From: Io17-Chloro-G2 sp034420695
GTDB lineage: Bacteria; Chloroflexota; Dehalococcoidia; Lucifugimonadales; UBA3495
NCBI GenBank assembly: GCA_034420695.1
Contig: DAOULB010000056.1
Location: 1 to 47,288 of the forward strand
DNA: 47,288 nt
Direction: 5' to 3'
The notes beneath the pieces were generated by a model, which worked only from the letters and a program-made list of their open reading frames with translations, was not told the origin of the DNA and did no database searches. The translations under genes and the position numbers were made by a program. Below are positions 1 to 8,052 of the stretch, in pieces (the first letter of the stretch is position 1; every line of letters starts with the position of its first letter).

Positions 1-2
1 GC

Positions 3-104
3 AGGTTGCGCATCCGCTATGAGCGCCGAGCCGACCTGCATGAAGCTTTCTTATCCCTCGGCTGTTCCCTTATCTGCCTAAAAAAGCTGAATTCATTCTG
101 TTAG
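3..104 (+). CDS. IS5-family transposase, C-terminal fragment cut by the window edge
   Basis: The third forward frame is open from the window edge and ends at a TAG. Its 33 residues begin RLRIRYERRADLHEAF and continue with a hydrophobic LGCSLICL stretch. This R-Y-E-R-R-A-D-x-H-E-A-F tail followed by ALICW-like residues is the usual C-terminus of DDE transposases of the IS5 group (IS427/IS1031 type). The catalytic residues would lie left of the window. Too short for family-level certainty, but the tail is characteristic. Confidence 0.7.
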   Translation, partial: RLRIRYERRADLHEAFLSLGCSLICLKKLNSFC

Positions 105-129
105 GGGTTCTTATTCAGAGGTTCCCTAA
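101..129. repeat. Possible right terminal inverted repeat of the IS
   Basis: Just past the transposase stop lies GGTTCTTATTCAGAGGTTCCC, bracketed by TTAGGG and CCCTAA. An end of this kind directly behind the transposase stop is expected for IS5-type elements. The left end is outside the window, so neither the inverted-repeat pairing nor a target duplication can be confirmed. This is inference from position and appearance. Confidence 0.35.
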
Positions 130-188
130 GGCCCGGTCACTCTCTGGCGGCTCCCGGCCCTTTCCCAGCGGCCCGGCTTGGTTGGTGG

Positions 189-962
189 TCACGGCCGCCC
201 CTTCCGCTCCAGGAATTCGGGAAACGCCTGCTCCACGCCGTAACCGATTACCTCTTCCGTCGTGAAAACCCTTTCGTTTTCCCACTGCTGGCGCAGGTCG
301 GCGGCCATGTGCTGCATCAGGAGATGCTTGATTCCGGTGACCGACTCCCGCCGGTTCTTGGCAATCATGGCGGCGATTTCCATGGTCTTGGACCGGAGCT
401 CTTCCGCCGGCACCAAGTGGTTCAGCAGGCCGATGCGGTGGGCCTCCTCCGCCTCCACCACCCGCCCGGTGAAAAGAAGCTCCTTGGCGATGGGCCAGCC
501 GACTTGGTTGGGCAGCGTCCAAGTGCTGTTGATCCGCCCGTAGGCCACCGCCAGGAACCGGAAGCTGCTCCGTGGGCAGCCTACCCTGATGTCCAAGGAC
601 GAAGACAGCACCGCCGCCCCTCCGTAGGCCAGCCCGTTTATCATTCCGATGACCGGCTTGGGAGAGGCGGATATGTCGTAAGACCGCTGGTTAAACTCCC
701 CTCCGTACTTCTGACGGGCCTCGGAGATGTTGCCCCTAGCCTCTTCCCGCTGCTCGTGGATGTCCCCTCCGGCCGAGAAAGCCCGTTCTCCCGACCCGGT
801 GATAACAATGCAGCCGACATCATCATTAGCGTTGGCCTTCATCACTGCGTCGTGAAGCTCGTAGGTGAGCAGGAAATTCATGGCGTTGAGCACTTCGGGC
901 CGGTTCAAGGTCAGAATAGCCACGCCTTCCTCATGCTCCTCCAATATATGCTCGTAGGCCAT
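189..962 (-). CDS. Enoyl-CoA hydratase/isomerase (crotonase) family protein
   Basis: A 257-residue crotonase-fold protein, the usual family length. The N-terminus (VAILTLNRPEVLNAMN) and the oxyanion-hole segments ERAFSAGGDI (about residues 60-69) and MINGLAYGGAA (about 108-118) are diagnostic. The family hydrates, isomerises or cleaves acyl-CoA thioesters in the cytoplasm. The Glu pair of a classical enoyl-CoA hydratase is not obvious after the second oxyanion loop (LSSSLDIRVG), so hydratase activity is not assured. The ATG has an AGGAGG about six bases upstream. It is transcribed divergently from the TPP enzyme at 1292. Substrate unknown. Confidence 0.9.
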   Translation of the reverse strand: MAYEHILEEHEEGVAILTLNRPEVLNAMNFLLTYELHDAVMKANANDDVGCIVITGSGERAFSAGGDIHEQREEARGNISEARQKYGGEFNQRSYDISASPKPVIGMINGLAYGGAAVLSSSLDIRVGCPRSSFRFLAVAYGRINSTWTLPNQVGWPIAKELLFTGRVVEAEEAHRIGLLNHLVPAEELRSKTMEIAAMIAKNRRESVTGIKHLLMQHMAADLRQQWENERVFTTEEVIGYGVEQAFPEFLERKGRP

Positions 963-1291
963 CGGCTCCTCCTGAATTCCCTGCTTCTACGGCCCCGGCA
1001 GGCCGGGAAGGCCGCTGCGGGCCGGATCGTCTATTTCCAAGCCGATTTTATGGGCTGGCTGGCCCAGGGTCAATTTACCCCGGCCCTTTCGCCGTTGCCG
1101 CTCCGCCACTCTCTTCTCGCAACTTGGCCTGGGCAGGAACTTCTTTCCCGAAGTGAACAATGGTTCCCCCGTTACAACGCCGCGGAGACTGTGCCTTATG
1201 GGCCCTCCCTATACTCTCACGTTGCTGTGATAAACTGCTGCTATAGGCGGGAGCTTGGCAGGCCCCGGCATTTTCGAACAGCCCCGGGGAG
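963..1291. other. Divergent intergenic region
   Basis: About 330 bases separate the divergent starts of the crotonase and TPP-enzyme genes. Both promoters must lie here, but I see no convincing -35/-10 pair. No supported small gene and no strong hairpin were found. Confidence 0.5.
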
Positions 1292-2998
1292 GTGGCGTCC
1301 TTGGCCCAGAGAATGAAGGCGGGCGAAGCCGTAATAGAGTTGCTCCGCCAAGAAGGCGTTTCCCATATTTTCGGCATTGTCGGCTCCTCCTTTCTGGACA
1401 TCCTTGACCCCCTGTACGACCGGGATGACCTTCGCTTCATCGGAGTGCGTCACGAACAGGGCGCCGCCCTCATGGCCGACGGGTTCAGCCGTATTTCCGG
1501 CACGCCCAGCGTCTGCTTGGTCACCAACGGCCCCGGCGTGCTGAACCTGACCTACGGCATCGGTTCGGCCTACGTGGCCCATTCCCCCGTGGTGATCCTG
1601 GCGCCCTCCGCATCCCGGGATCACCAGTACCGGGATTCCACCCAGGAATTCGACCAAGTTGCCCTCTTCGCTCCAATCACCAAGGCGTCATTTCCTATTA
1701 ACAAGATTGAAAGACTGCCCGACGCCCTGCGCCACGCCTTCCGGGTTGCTACTTCGGGCAAGATGGGGCCGGTGCTGCTGGACATCCCCCGTGACCTGTT
1801 GCCTGGTGCAGAACTGGATCTGGAACTGGCTCCCCCCGATACCTACCGCTCCGGCCAGACCAGGTCCCGGGGCGACCGGGACCTCATCGAAAGAGGCTCG
1901 AGGATCATGCTGGCGGCCCAGCGCCCCGTTATTCTGGCCGGCGGCGGCGTGCAGTGGAGCAATGCCGGCCCGGAAGTCGCCCGGGCTGCCGAACTGCTAG
2001 GAGCGCCCATCGTCACTTCCTACGGGCGCGCCGATGCGGTGCCCAACGACCATCCCAACTTCCTGGGCCACTTGGGAAGGCTGGGTTCGGAAGAAGGCGC
2101 CGAGGCAATCCGCCAGTCCGACGCCATCCTGGCAGTGGGCACCCGCATGGGCCAGTCCACGGCGTTCTTCGACCACCGGTTCATCCCCCCGGAAGTCCCC
2201 ATCGTGCAGATTGAAATCGACCCCAGGGAGCTGGGCCGCAACTACCCGGTAGCCGTGGGAATCGAGGGCGACGCCAAGGCCGTGATGGCCGAGTTGATTG
2301 AACAGTTGATTCCGGCGGAACCCAGGCCCAATGCCGAATGGGCCTCCGAAATCCAGGACTGGTCCGCCCGGCGCAAGGCCCGGTTGGAAGATGAGGAACG
2401 ACTATCATCCCTGCCCATCAAGCCGCAGCGGGTCTACGCCGAACTGCGGAAAGTAATGCCCCGGGACGCCATCGTCGCCTTGGACGCCGGCCTCGCCCCC
2501 AATTTTGGGCAGGACAGGCTCAACTTCTACCAGCCCCGCAGCCTGATGACTTCCCTGGACTTGGGTGGCCTTGGCTTCAGCTTCCCCGCCTCCCTAGGAG
2601 CCAAGTTCGCCGCCCCCGACCGTCCGGTGGTCAACTTCAACGGTGACGGAGGGTTCCTGTTCAATGCCCAGGAATTCGAGACGGCGGTGCGCTACGGTCT
2701 GAAGGTGGTCACGGTGATAATGAACAACAGTTGCTGGGGCTCGGAGAAAGCCTACCAGCGCTACGCCTTCAACGAGCGTTACGTGGGGGCCGACACCAGC
2801 AATCCCAGGTTCGACAAGTACGCCGAACTCTTCGGCGGCTCCGGATTCTACGTGGAAAGGCCCGAAGACATCGGCGGGGCCATGCTGGAGGCCTTGAGCG
2901 TCGAAGGACCCAGCATCATCGAGATTCCCACCGACCCCGACGAGATGCCCCGCCCGGCCAGGCTGGCCGACGTGCAGGCTCCCCAATCCGGGTCGTAA
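1292..2998 (+). CDS. Thiamine-diphosphate-dependent enzyme, acetolactate synthase / sulfoacetaldehyde acetyltransferase-like
   Basis: A 568-residue three-domain TPP enzyme. The pyrimidine-binding domain carries the activating glutamate in RHEQGAALMADGF (E55). A central Rossmann-like domain covers roughly residues 190-340. The PP domain has the metal/diphosphate motif NGDGG (450-454) followed by N458. Two stretches recall sulfoacetaldehyde acetyltransferase (Xsc) more than acetolactate synthase: GIVGSSFLDILDPL near the N-terminus, and NNSCWGSEKAYQ with NERYVGAD after the GDG motif. Oxalyl-CoA decarboxylase is a more distant alternative, suggested by the nearby CaiB gene. The start is a GTG overlapping a GGGGAGG; an ATG at 1313 is an alternative. 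DUF971 follows 15 bp downstream, probably cotranscribed. Confidence 0.85.
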   Translation: MASLAQRMKAGEAVIELLRQEGVSHIFGIVGSSFLDILDPLYDRDDLRFIGVRHEQGAALMADGFSRISGTPSVCLVTNGPGVLNLTYGIGSAYVAHSPVVILAPSASRDHQYRDSTQEFDQVALFAPITKASFPINKIERLPDALRHAFRVATSGKMGPVLLDIPRDLLPGAELDLELAPPDTYRSGQTRSRGDRDLIERGSRIMLAAQRPVILAGGGVQWSNAGPEVARAAELLGAPIVTSYGRADAVPNDHPNFLGHLGRLGSEEGAEAIRQSDAILAVGTRMGQSTAFFDHRFIPPEVPIVQIEIDPRELGRNYPVAVGIEGDAKAVMAELIEQLIPAEPRPNAEWASEIQDWSARRKARLEDEERLSSLPIKPQRVYAELRKVMPRDAIVALDAGLAPNFGQDRLNFYQPRSLMTSLDLGGLGFSFPASLGAKFAAPDRPVVNFNGDGGFLFNAQEFETAVRYGLKVVTVIMNNSCWGSEKAYQRYAFNERYVGADTSNPRFDKYAELFGGSGFYVERPEDIGGAMLEALSVEGPSIIEIPTDPDEMPRPARLADVQAPQSGS

Positions 2999-3013
2999 GA
3001 GGCGCTGCAGGCA

Positions 3014-3352
3014 ATGGAACAGCCCATGCTAGCCCAAGAGGTGAACATAGACGGCGACGTCATCACCATTCTCTGGAACGACGGTCACCGGGGAATCTAT
3101 CCCCACCGTTTTCTCCGCCTGCGGTGCCAGTGCGCCAACTGCGTGGACGAAATGAGCGGCAATCCCAGGCTCGACCCCGATACAGTACCGCAAGAAGTAC
3201 GGGCCGTGGACCAGATGCCGGTGGGGAACTACGCTGTCCAGTTTCTATGGAGCGACGCCCACTACACCGGGCTTTATCCCTTTCGCTTCCTGCGTTCCAT
3301 CTGCACCTGCATTGCCTGTAACCAGGACAGGTCTCAAGCTCCTAACGGATGA
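3014..3352 (+). CDS. DUF971 domain protein (gamma-butyrobetaine hydroxylase N-terminal-like)
   Basis: A 112-residue single-domain DUF971 protein. Visible hallmarks are the opening beta-hairpin ITILWNDGHRGIYPHRFLRLRCQCANC, repeated in kind as VQFLWSDAHYTGLYPFRFLR, and Cys clusters CQCANC (about 38-43) and CTCIAC near the C-terminus. In larger proteins this fold is the zinc-binding N-terminal domain of gamma-butyrobetaine hydroxylase; stand-alone copies are often linked to iron-sulfur or cofactor proteins, with no settled function. It follows the TPP-enzyme gene by 15 bp, so an accessory role to that enzyme is possible but unproven. Confidence 0.85.
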   Translation: MEQPMLAQEVNIDGDVITILWNDGHRGIYPHRFLRLRCQCANCVDEMSGNPRLDPDTVPQEVRAVDQMPVGNYAVQFLWSDAHYTGLYPFRFLRSICTCIACNQDRSQAPNG

Positions 3353-3592
3353 ACCCTGCTCCTCCCATTTAGTTCAGGACTATGCGTTCCTGTCAGCCGC
3401 TTTGAATTGTTCCTCAGTTCGTACTTCCGGGCCCGCAGGCAGCCTTTGGTTGTAACTAGCCGGAATAGGGAGAATGCCAGGCTTCAAAACCCCTGAAGAG
3501 CGCCCAAGTCGGTCGGCGAGTCAAAGCGGGTGCAGTGTGCGAGGAAGAACGGGGGCTAGGCAGCCTGGCAACAACCGGGGCCGGGAACGGGT

Positions 3593-3620
3593 AGCCCTCT
3601 ATTCTGAGCCCTCTATTCTG
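3593..3620. repeat. Perfect 14-bp tandem duplication at the fmdB stop
   Basis: AGCCCTCTATTCTG occurs twice back to back (3593-3606 and 3607-3620). The stop codon of the minus-strand FmdB-like gene (3613-3615) lies inside one unit. It looks like a replication-slippage duplication. Confidence 0.8.
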
Positions 3621-3843
3621 GAGGTTGCGCTGGCCGGGGGCTGTGTGAGCGAAGGGGCTTGGTGTTGGTATGCTTGAGGCGCGGCGCCGTGAAAGAGTTG
3701 GACTTGAAAGAAAAAGTGGAGAGTTGCCTCTCACCACCTTGGCCGCAGGTTGGGCAGGGGGCAAGTTCGTCGGCCTCGGAAAAGGCCCTCAAAAGCTGAA
3801 ACTCGTCGTTGCACTGTGCGCAATAATATTCGTAAATTGGCAT
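3613..3843 (-). CDS. FmdB-family zinc ribbon protein
   Basis: A 76-residue protein starting MPIYEYYCAQCN, the almost invariant FmdB N-terminus. Two CxxC pairs (YCAQC near residue 8 and CPTCG near 30) make a rubredoxin-like zinc ribbon; the C-terminal half is basic, Ser/Pro-rich and probably disordered. FmdB-type proteins are putative regulators of formamidase/amidase genes; most copies are unassigned. The start at 3843 is preceded by GGGAGG six bases upstream and replaces a longer reading frame lacking family similarity. It diverges from the flavoprotein gene across only 55 bp. Confidence 0.85.
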   Translation of the reverse strand: MPIYEYYCAQCNDEFQLLRAFSEADELAPCPTCGQGGERQLSTFSFKSNSFTAPRLKHTNTKPLRSHSPRPAQPPE

Positions 3844-3898
3844 GTTCGGCCTCCCGGGCCAATTATATAGGATGGTCGGGCGCACCGGGGAGAAATGC

Positions 3899-5035
3899 AT
3901 GAACGGAGTCCAGGACGTTGTAATAGTCGGGGGCGGCGCCGCCGGGTGCGCCGCCGCCTACTACTTGGGTCTATCCGGCATCAGGTCAACCATCATTGAG
4001 GGCACGGCCCTTGCCAGTCAGGCCTCGGGATTCGCCGCAGGGTCCCTGGACCCCTTGGAAGGCGACGGCATCCCCGGACCACTCGCGGCCCTGGCCGAGG
4101 AGTCCTTTAGGATGCACCAGCGCCTGCCCGAAGAGCTCGGAAATGGCCCAGCGGGCGGCTACCACTTTCGGATAGCTTCTCAGCTCAGGGTGGCCTTCGA
4201 CGAGGCTGAAATTCCTGATCTCCAAGAAATGGTTGATACCTACTCGCCGCGGGCCGATATCGGCTTTCATGCCGAAATCCTTGACGCCGGTGGGATACGC
4301 CATTTGGAACCCAGGCTTTCATCCAAGGCAATCATGGGCATCCACACCCGAGGAGTCCTGTCACTGGACAGCTACGCCTTCACCCTGGCCTTGTCCGAAG
4401 CCGCCGGGAAGTTGGGCGCCGCCACGGTGCAGGCGACCGTCCGGGGCTTGGAAGTGTCCGGAGACCGGGCCCACAAGGTCTTGCTGGAGGACGGAGAGAT
4501 TTCCTGCGGCGCCATTGTGCTGGCCATGGGGCCTTGGGCCAGGAAGGCCGAATCCTGGCTGGACGCCTACATCCCCGTTGATCCGATGAAGGGAGAAATC
4601 CTCCGCATCCGACCGCCAGACGCACCTTTTACCATGGACCTGTTCGGCGGGGGAGCGTCCCTCTATGCCAAGCCCGACGGCCTTGTCTGGTGCGGGACGA
4701 CCATGGACTGGCGTGGTTTCGACCTTAAGCCTCTGGATTCCACCCGGGAACACCTGTGGCGCAATGCCGCGTCCTTGGCGCCCGACTTGGAGCGTGGGAA
4801 ACTGGAGGAGCACACGGCATGTCTGCGACCAGTCACGCCGGACCGGCTGCCGATAATCGGGAAGCTGCCGGGCTTCGATAATATCGTGCTGGTCACCGGA
4901 GCCGGCAAGAAGGGCATACTGCTTGCTCCTGGAATGGGCAAAGCCGCCGCCGAAATAGTTGCAACAGGTTCAACCAAGGTTCCCGTATCCGAATTAGGTC
5001 CCGAGCGTTTCAGCCAACTGGGATCTTCCGACTGA
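3899..5035 (+). CDS. FAD-dependent oxidoreductase, DAO (glycine/D-amino acid oxidase) family
   Basis: A 378-residue DAO-family flavoprotein. The dinucleotide-binding motif GGGAAG (11-16) in VVIVGGGAAGCAAAYYL is followed by an acidic end of beta-2 (TIIEG). The C-terminal block CLRPVTPDRLPIIGKLPG, then VLVTGAGKKGILLAPG, is typical of glycine oxidase (ThiO) and sarcosine-oxidase-like enzymes. Such enzymes oxidise a secondary or primary amine, often with O2 as acceptor. No thiamin biosynthesis genes lie next to it (a TenA homologue is 23 kb away), so ThiO is not assigned. The ATG at 3899 has GGGGAG six bases upstream. A GlpA/DadA-like dehydrogenase is an alternative. Confidence 0.88.
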   Translation: MNGVQDVVIVGGGAAGCAAAYYLGLSGIRSTIIEGTALASQASGFAAGSLDPLEGDGIPGPLAALAEESFRMHQRLPEELGNGPAGGYHFRIASQLRVAFDEAEIPDLQEMVDTYSPRADIGFHAEILDAGGIRHLEPRLSSKAIMGIHTRGVLSLDSYAFTLALSEAAGKLGAATVQATVRGLEVSGDRAHKVLLEDGEISCGAIVLAMGPWARKAESWLDAYIPVDPMKGEILRIRPPDAPFTMDLFGGGASLYAKPDGLVWCGTTMDWRGFDLKPLDSTREHLWRNAASLAPDLERGKLEEHTACLRPVTPDRLPIIGKLPGFDNIVLVTGAGKKGILLAPGMGKAAAEIVATGSTKVPVSELGPERFSQLGSSD

Positions 5036-5138
5036 ACCTGCTCTGGGCATCGTCCCACTGGACGACCAGATGGAATTGGTAGACTATGAGCATGGCTATG
5101 GAAGATTCTCCGGTCAGTCAAGAGGAAACTGAACACCC

Positions 5139-5522
5139 ATGGCAACCAGAAAATCCATGACCGTCCAAGAGCACGTGCAGACCGCCCTCCAGTTCCTGGA
5201 ACACTCGGACCGGGAGTTCGCTGCCGACGATGTCCTGCAGGGGTCGGAGAAGCTTTGGGGCGCAGCCTCCCACGCCATCACCGCCGTCGCCAAGCAAAGG
5301 GGTTGGCCCTTCAGCAAGTACCAAGCCCGTGTGAGGGCGGTGGACCGGCTGGCAGAGGAGACCGGAGACGACTTCTTGCCGGGCGGATTGATTGCAGCCC
5401 GTCAGTTCCATTCCAACTTCTATCATGACTGGATGGAAGATGTAGATATCGAGCACGACCGCCCCTTGGTCCACGATTTTGTCCGCCGCCTGTTGAACTT
5501 GGTAAACGGGAGCTACTCATGA
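5139..5522 (+). CDS. Small helical protein, HEPN/PaREP1-like
   Basis: A 127-residue, probably all-helical protein. The core (QTALQFLEHSDREFAADDVL, then QGSEKLWGAASHAITAVAKQRGW) resembles PaREP1/HEPN-type proteins, in which a first helix is followed by a conserved Q-x-S-E-K-x-W-x-A-A segment. The RNase-type R-x4-H signature of catalytic HEPN domains is not seen. Its TGA overlaps the ATG of the CoA-transferase gene by four bases (ATGA), so the two are probably translationally coupled. A structural or regulatory partner is possible. The assignment rests on pattern similarity. Confidence 0.6.
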   Translation: MATRKSMTVQEHVQTALQFLEHSDREFAADDVLQGSEKLWGAASHAITAVAKQRGWPFSKYQARVRAVDRLAEETGDDFLPGGLIAARQFHSNFYHDWMEDVDIEHDRPLVHDFVRRLLNLVNGSYS

Positions 5523-7867
5523 CCGTTTCATCATTCGCCGCAAGGTCAACCTCAGGCGCCCTCCGGGACGTCAGGGTAGTGGAATTCGGCCAATACATCC
5601 CTGGCCCCCTTGTGGGAATGTTGCTGGCCGACCAAGGCGCCGAAGTGGTCAAGGTGGAGCGCCCCGGCGGAGACCCCGCCAGGCCCGAACCTGCCTTCGC
5701 CACTTGGAACCGGGGCAAGCGGTCTGTGGTGCTGGACCTCAAGACCGCCGAGGGACAACAGGCTGCAAGGGAACTGGCGTCCTCCTCCGACGTGCTGATA
5801 GAGAATTTCCGGCCCGGAGTGGCCGCCCGGCTCGGAATCGGCTACGAGGAGTTGGCTTCGGGCAACCCGGGCTTGGTCTATTGCTCCATTCCCGGCTTTG
5901 CCGAAGGCAGCCCCCGCCGCAACGACCGGGGCTGGGAGCCCATAATCAGCGCCGCCACCGGAGCCTATTCTACTGTGGAAGGGGAGCCCGACCCCCTTTA
6001 CCTGCCGTTGCCAGTAGCCAGCACCTTTGCCGCTATCCTGGGCTCGGTGTCAGTAGCCATGGCATTGGTCGCCCGGGACCGCAGCGGAAGAGGCCAGCGA
6101 ATAGTGGTGCCTTTACATAACGCCATGTTCGCCGCCATGGGCCGGCACTTGGTCAAGTTCCAAGACTTGGAGACCCCCGACCTGTTCATGCTGCCCCGCA
6201 CCATCATGGCGCGCCAGTACCAGTGCGCCGACGGCCGCTGGGTGCAGAACCACGGCATGTACCAGAGGTTCTTGGGCCAGTTTCTGCAGGCGGCCGGCCG
6301 CTCCGAATGGCTGGACGAATTGGCCGAGGCCTACGGCAAGCCTCTGGACCCGGCCCTTGGCGCCATGTGGCTGGAGCGGTTCAAGGAACTGTTCCTGCAG
6401 AAAACAGCGAAGGAATGGGAGGACGCCATCAACGCCGCGGGAGGCGCATGCACCGTTTGCAAGACCATCGACGAGTGGCTGGTCCACGACCACGCCGTCG
6501 CCGCCGGGATGGTTGTCGATGTGGAAGACGCCGAGCACGGCCCCATGAAACAGCCGGGGGTGCAGGTAAGGCTTCGGGGCACACCGGGAGCAGTCCAGGG
6601 AAGAGCCCCCACTTTGGGCGAGCACACCGAAGAAGTCCTGGGAGAACTAAAGGCAGAAGCGACGGCAACCCGCCAATCGGATGCTGATCCCATGTCCGGC
6701 GAAAACATCCTGGGAGTGCTGGACGGTGTCCGGGTCTTGGATCTGGCAATCGTGCTGGCCGGCCCGACTTGCGGGCGCACCCTCGGAGAATTCGGGGCAG
6801 ACGTCGTCAAGATAGACGACCCCAACCGCCCCTATGACCACTCCGGGAACGTGGACGTCAACCGGGGCAAACGGAGCATTCTGTTGGACCTGAAGAGTCC
6901 CCAGGGAAGGGACGTTTTCTGGCGGTTGGTGGAGGGGGCCGACGTGATAGTTGAGAACAACCGGAAGGGCGCCATGGAGCGCATGGGGTTCGGTTACGAT
7001 GAAGTGAAAAAGCGGAAGCCGGACATCATCTACGCGTCATTGAACGCCTTCGGCTATGATGGCCCTTGGGCCCAGCGCCCCGGTTGGGAGCAGTTGGCCC
7101 AAGCCACCAGCGGCATTCAAGTGCGCCGGGGTGGGCGGGACGGAGCCCCCAAACTGCTTCCCTACCCCATGAACGATTACGGCACCGGCCTGTTGGGGGC
7201 CTACGCCGTGGCCCTGGCCCTCCACGAGCGCAACCGCACCGGCAGGGGCCAATCCGTGGACAGCGGCCTCACCCTGACCGCCTGCCTGCTGCAGTCTCCC
7301 TATTTCCTCGACTACCAGGGCTACCGGAGGGCCGAACCCGAAGGGTTGGGACTGAGGGGAGAGTCCGCTCTCTCCCGTCTATACCGGGCATCCGACGGCT
7401 GGATGTACCTTTACGCCCCAAGGGAATCGGACTGGGCTTCCCTCACCCGCCTCCCGGAATTTTCGCCGCTAGGGGAAGACCCACGGTTCGACACGGCCGA
7501 AAATCGCGGTAAGAACGACGGGGCCTTGGCCGGGGAGTTGGCTGAGATTCTCAGGCACAAAGACCGGAGCCAGTGGGTAGAACTGCTGGCCGGCGCAGGA
7601 GTCAGCGCCGTGGAGAACCAGGCGATTGAAGACTTCCGTGACGACCCCCACGTCCGGGGGGCGGGCCTTATCGTAACCAGGGAGCACCCAGGCCGGGGCG
7701 TTACGGACCACTTGGGTTCCACCGCCTCCTTGTCTGCCACGCCGATGCGCTTGGGCCGCCCGACACCTATCCTTGGAGCCGAGACGATCGAAATCCTCCG
7801 GGAGGCCGGATATACCCGGGAAGAGATCGACTCCCTCACGTCAGCCGGGGCAGCGGTACAGACCTGA
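5519..7867 (+). CDS. Tandem-fused CaiB/BaiF (family III) CoA-transferase
   Basis: 782 residues, about twice the normal 380-430, because two family III CoA-transferase domains are joined head to tail (about 14-380 and 400-775). Each half starts with the family signature (VRVVEFGQYIPGPLVGMLLADQGAEVVKVE; VRVLDLAIVLAGPTCGRTLGEFGADVVKID) and has the RGKRSxxLDLK block. Family III enzymes move CoA between carboxylic acids through an enzyme-aspartyl anhydride. The second half keeps that aspartate (D553 in MNDYGTGLLGAY); at the aligned position the first half has S168. The active protein is normally an interlocked dimer, so the fusion may act as an internal heterodimer with one functional site. The start overlaps the preceding stop. 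Substrates are unknown. Confidence 0.9.
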   Translation: MTVSSFAARSTSGALRDVRVVEFGQYIPGPLVGMLLADQGAEVVKVERPGGDPARPEPAFATWNRGKRSVVLDLKTAEGQQAARELASSSDVLIENFRPGVAARLGIGYEELASGNPGLVYCSIPGFAEGSPRRNDRGWEPIISAATGAYSTVEGEPDPLYLPLPVASTFAAILGSVSVAMALVARDRSGRGQRIVVPLHNAMFAAMGRHLVKFQDLETPDLFMLPRTIMARQYQCADGRWVQNHGMYQRFLGQFLQAAGRSEWLDELAEAYGKPLDPALGAMWLERFKELFLQKTAKEWEDAINAAGGACTVCKTIDEWLVHDHAVAAGMVVDVEDAEHGPMKQPGVQVRLRGTPGAVQGRAPTLGEHTEEVLGELKAEATATRQSDADPMSGENILGVLDGVRVLDLAIVLAGPTCGRTLGEFGADVVKIDDPNRPYDHSGNVDVNRGKRSILLDLKSPQGRDVFWRLVEGADVIVENNRKGAMERMGFGYDEVKKRKPDIIYASLNAFGYDGPWAQRPGWEQLAQATSGIQVRRGGRDGAPKLLPYPMNDYGTGLLGAYAVALALHERNRTGRGQSVDSGLTLTACLLQSPYFLDYQGYRRAEPEGLGLRGESALSRLYRASDGWMYLYAPRESDWASLTRLPEFSPLGEDPRFDTAENRGKNDGALAGELAEILRHKDRSQWVELLAGAGVSAVENQAIEDFRDDPHVRGAGLIVTREHPGRGVTDHLGSTASLSATPMRLGRPTPILGAETIEILREAGYTREEIDSLTSAGAAVQT

Positions 7868-7872
7868 GAAAG

Positions 7873-7892
7873 CCGGGACCGCCCCCGGTTTT
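7873..7892 (+). terminator. Possible rho-independent terminator after the CoA-transferase
   Basis: A five-base GC stem (CCGGG/CCCGG) with a six-base loop is followed by TTTT, six bases after the stop codon. The stem is short, so confidence is moderate. Confidence 0.45.
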
Positions 7893-8052
7893 CAACCGCC
7901 AGCGGTCCATTTATCAACCGGAAAATCGGCGGCCTGCAAGCTAGCACGGTCAGTTGTCAGGTGGTAAACTCTGGCTACCGCCCAAAGGTATTTTTGTTGC
8001 CTATCCAGCCGACGTTTTCGGGTATCTCCCGGGCGCCAAGAGGGGGACCGGC

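Noticed and set aside
309..1316. Long forward frame of 335 codons opposite the crotonase gene
   Set aside because: Antisense shadow of a clear crotonase gene; Pro/Arg/His-rich with no family likeness.
5086..5160. 24-codon frame before the HEPN/PaREP1-like gene
   Set aside because: Overlaps that gene's start, lacks an independent ribosome binding site and has no recognisable sequence; at most a leader peptide.
7954..8052. N-terminal extension of the synthetase from TTG 7954
   Set aside because: Adds 33 residues absent from CysRS; TTG 8053 has a good ribosome binding site and gives the family N-terminus.
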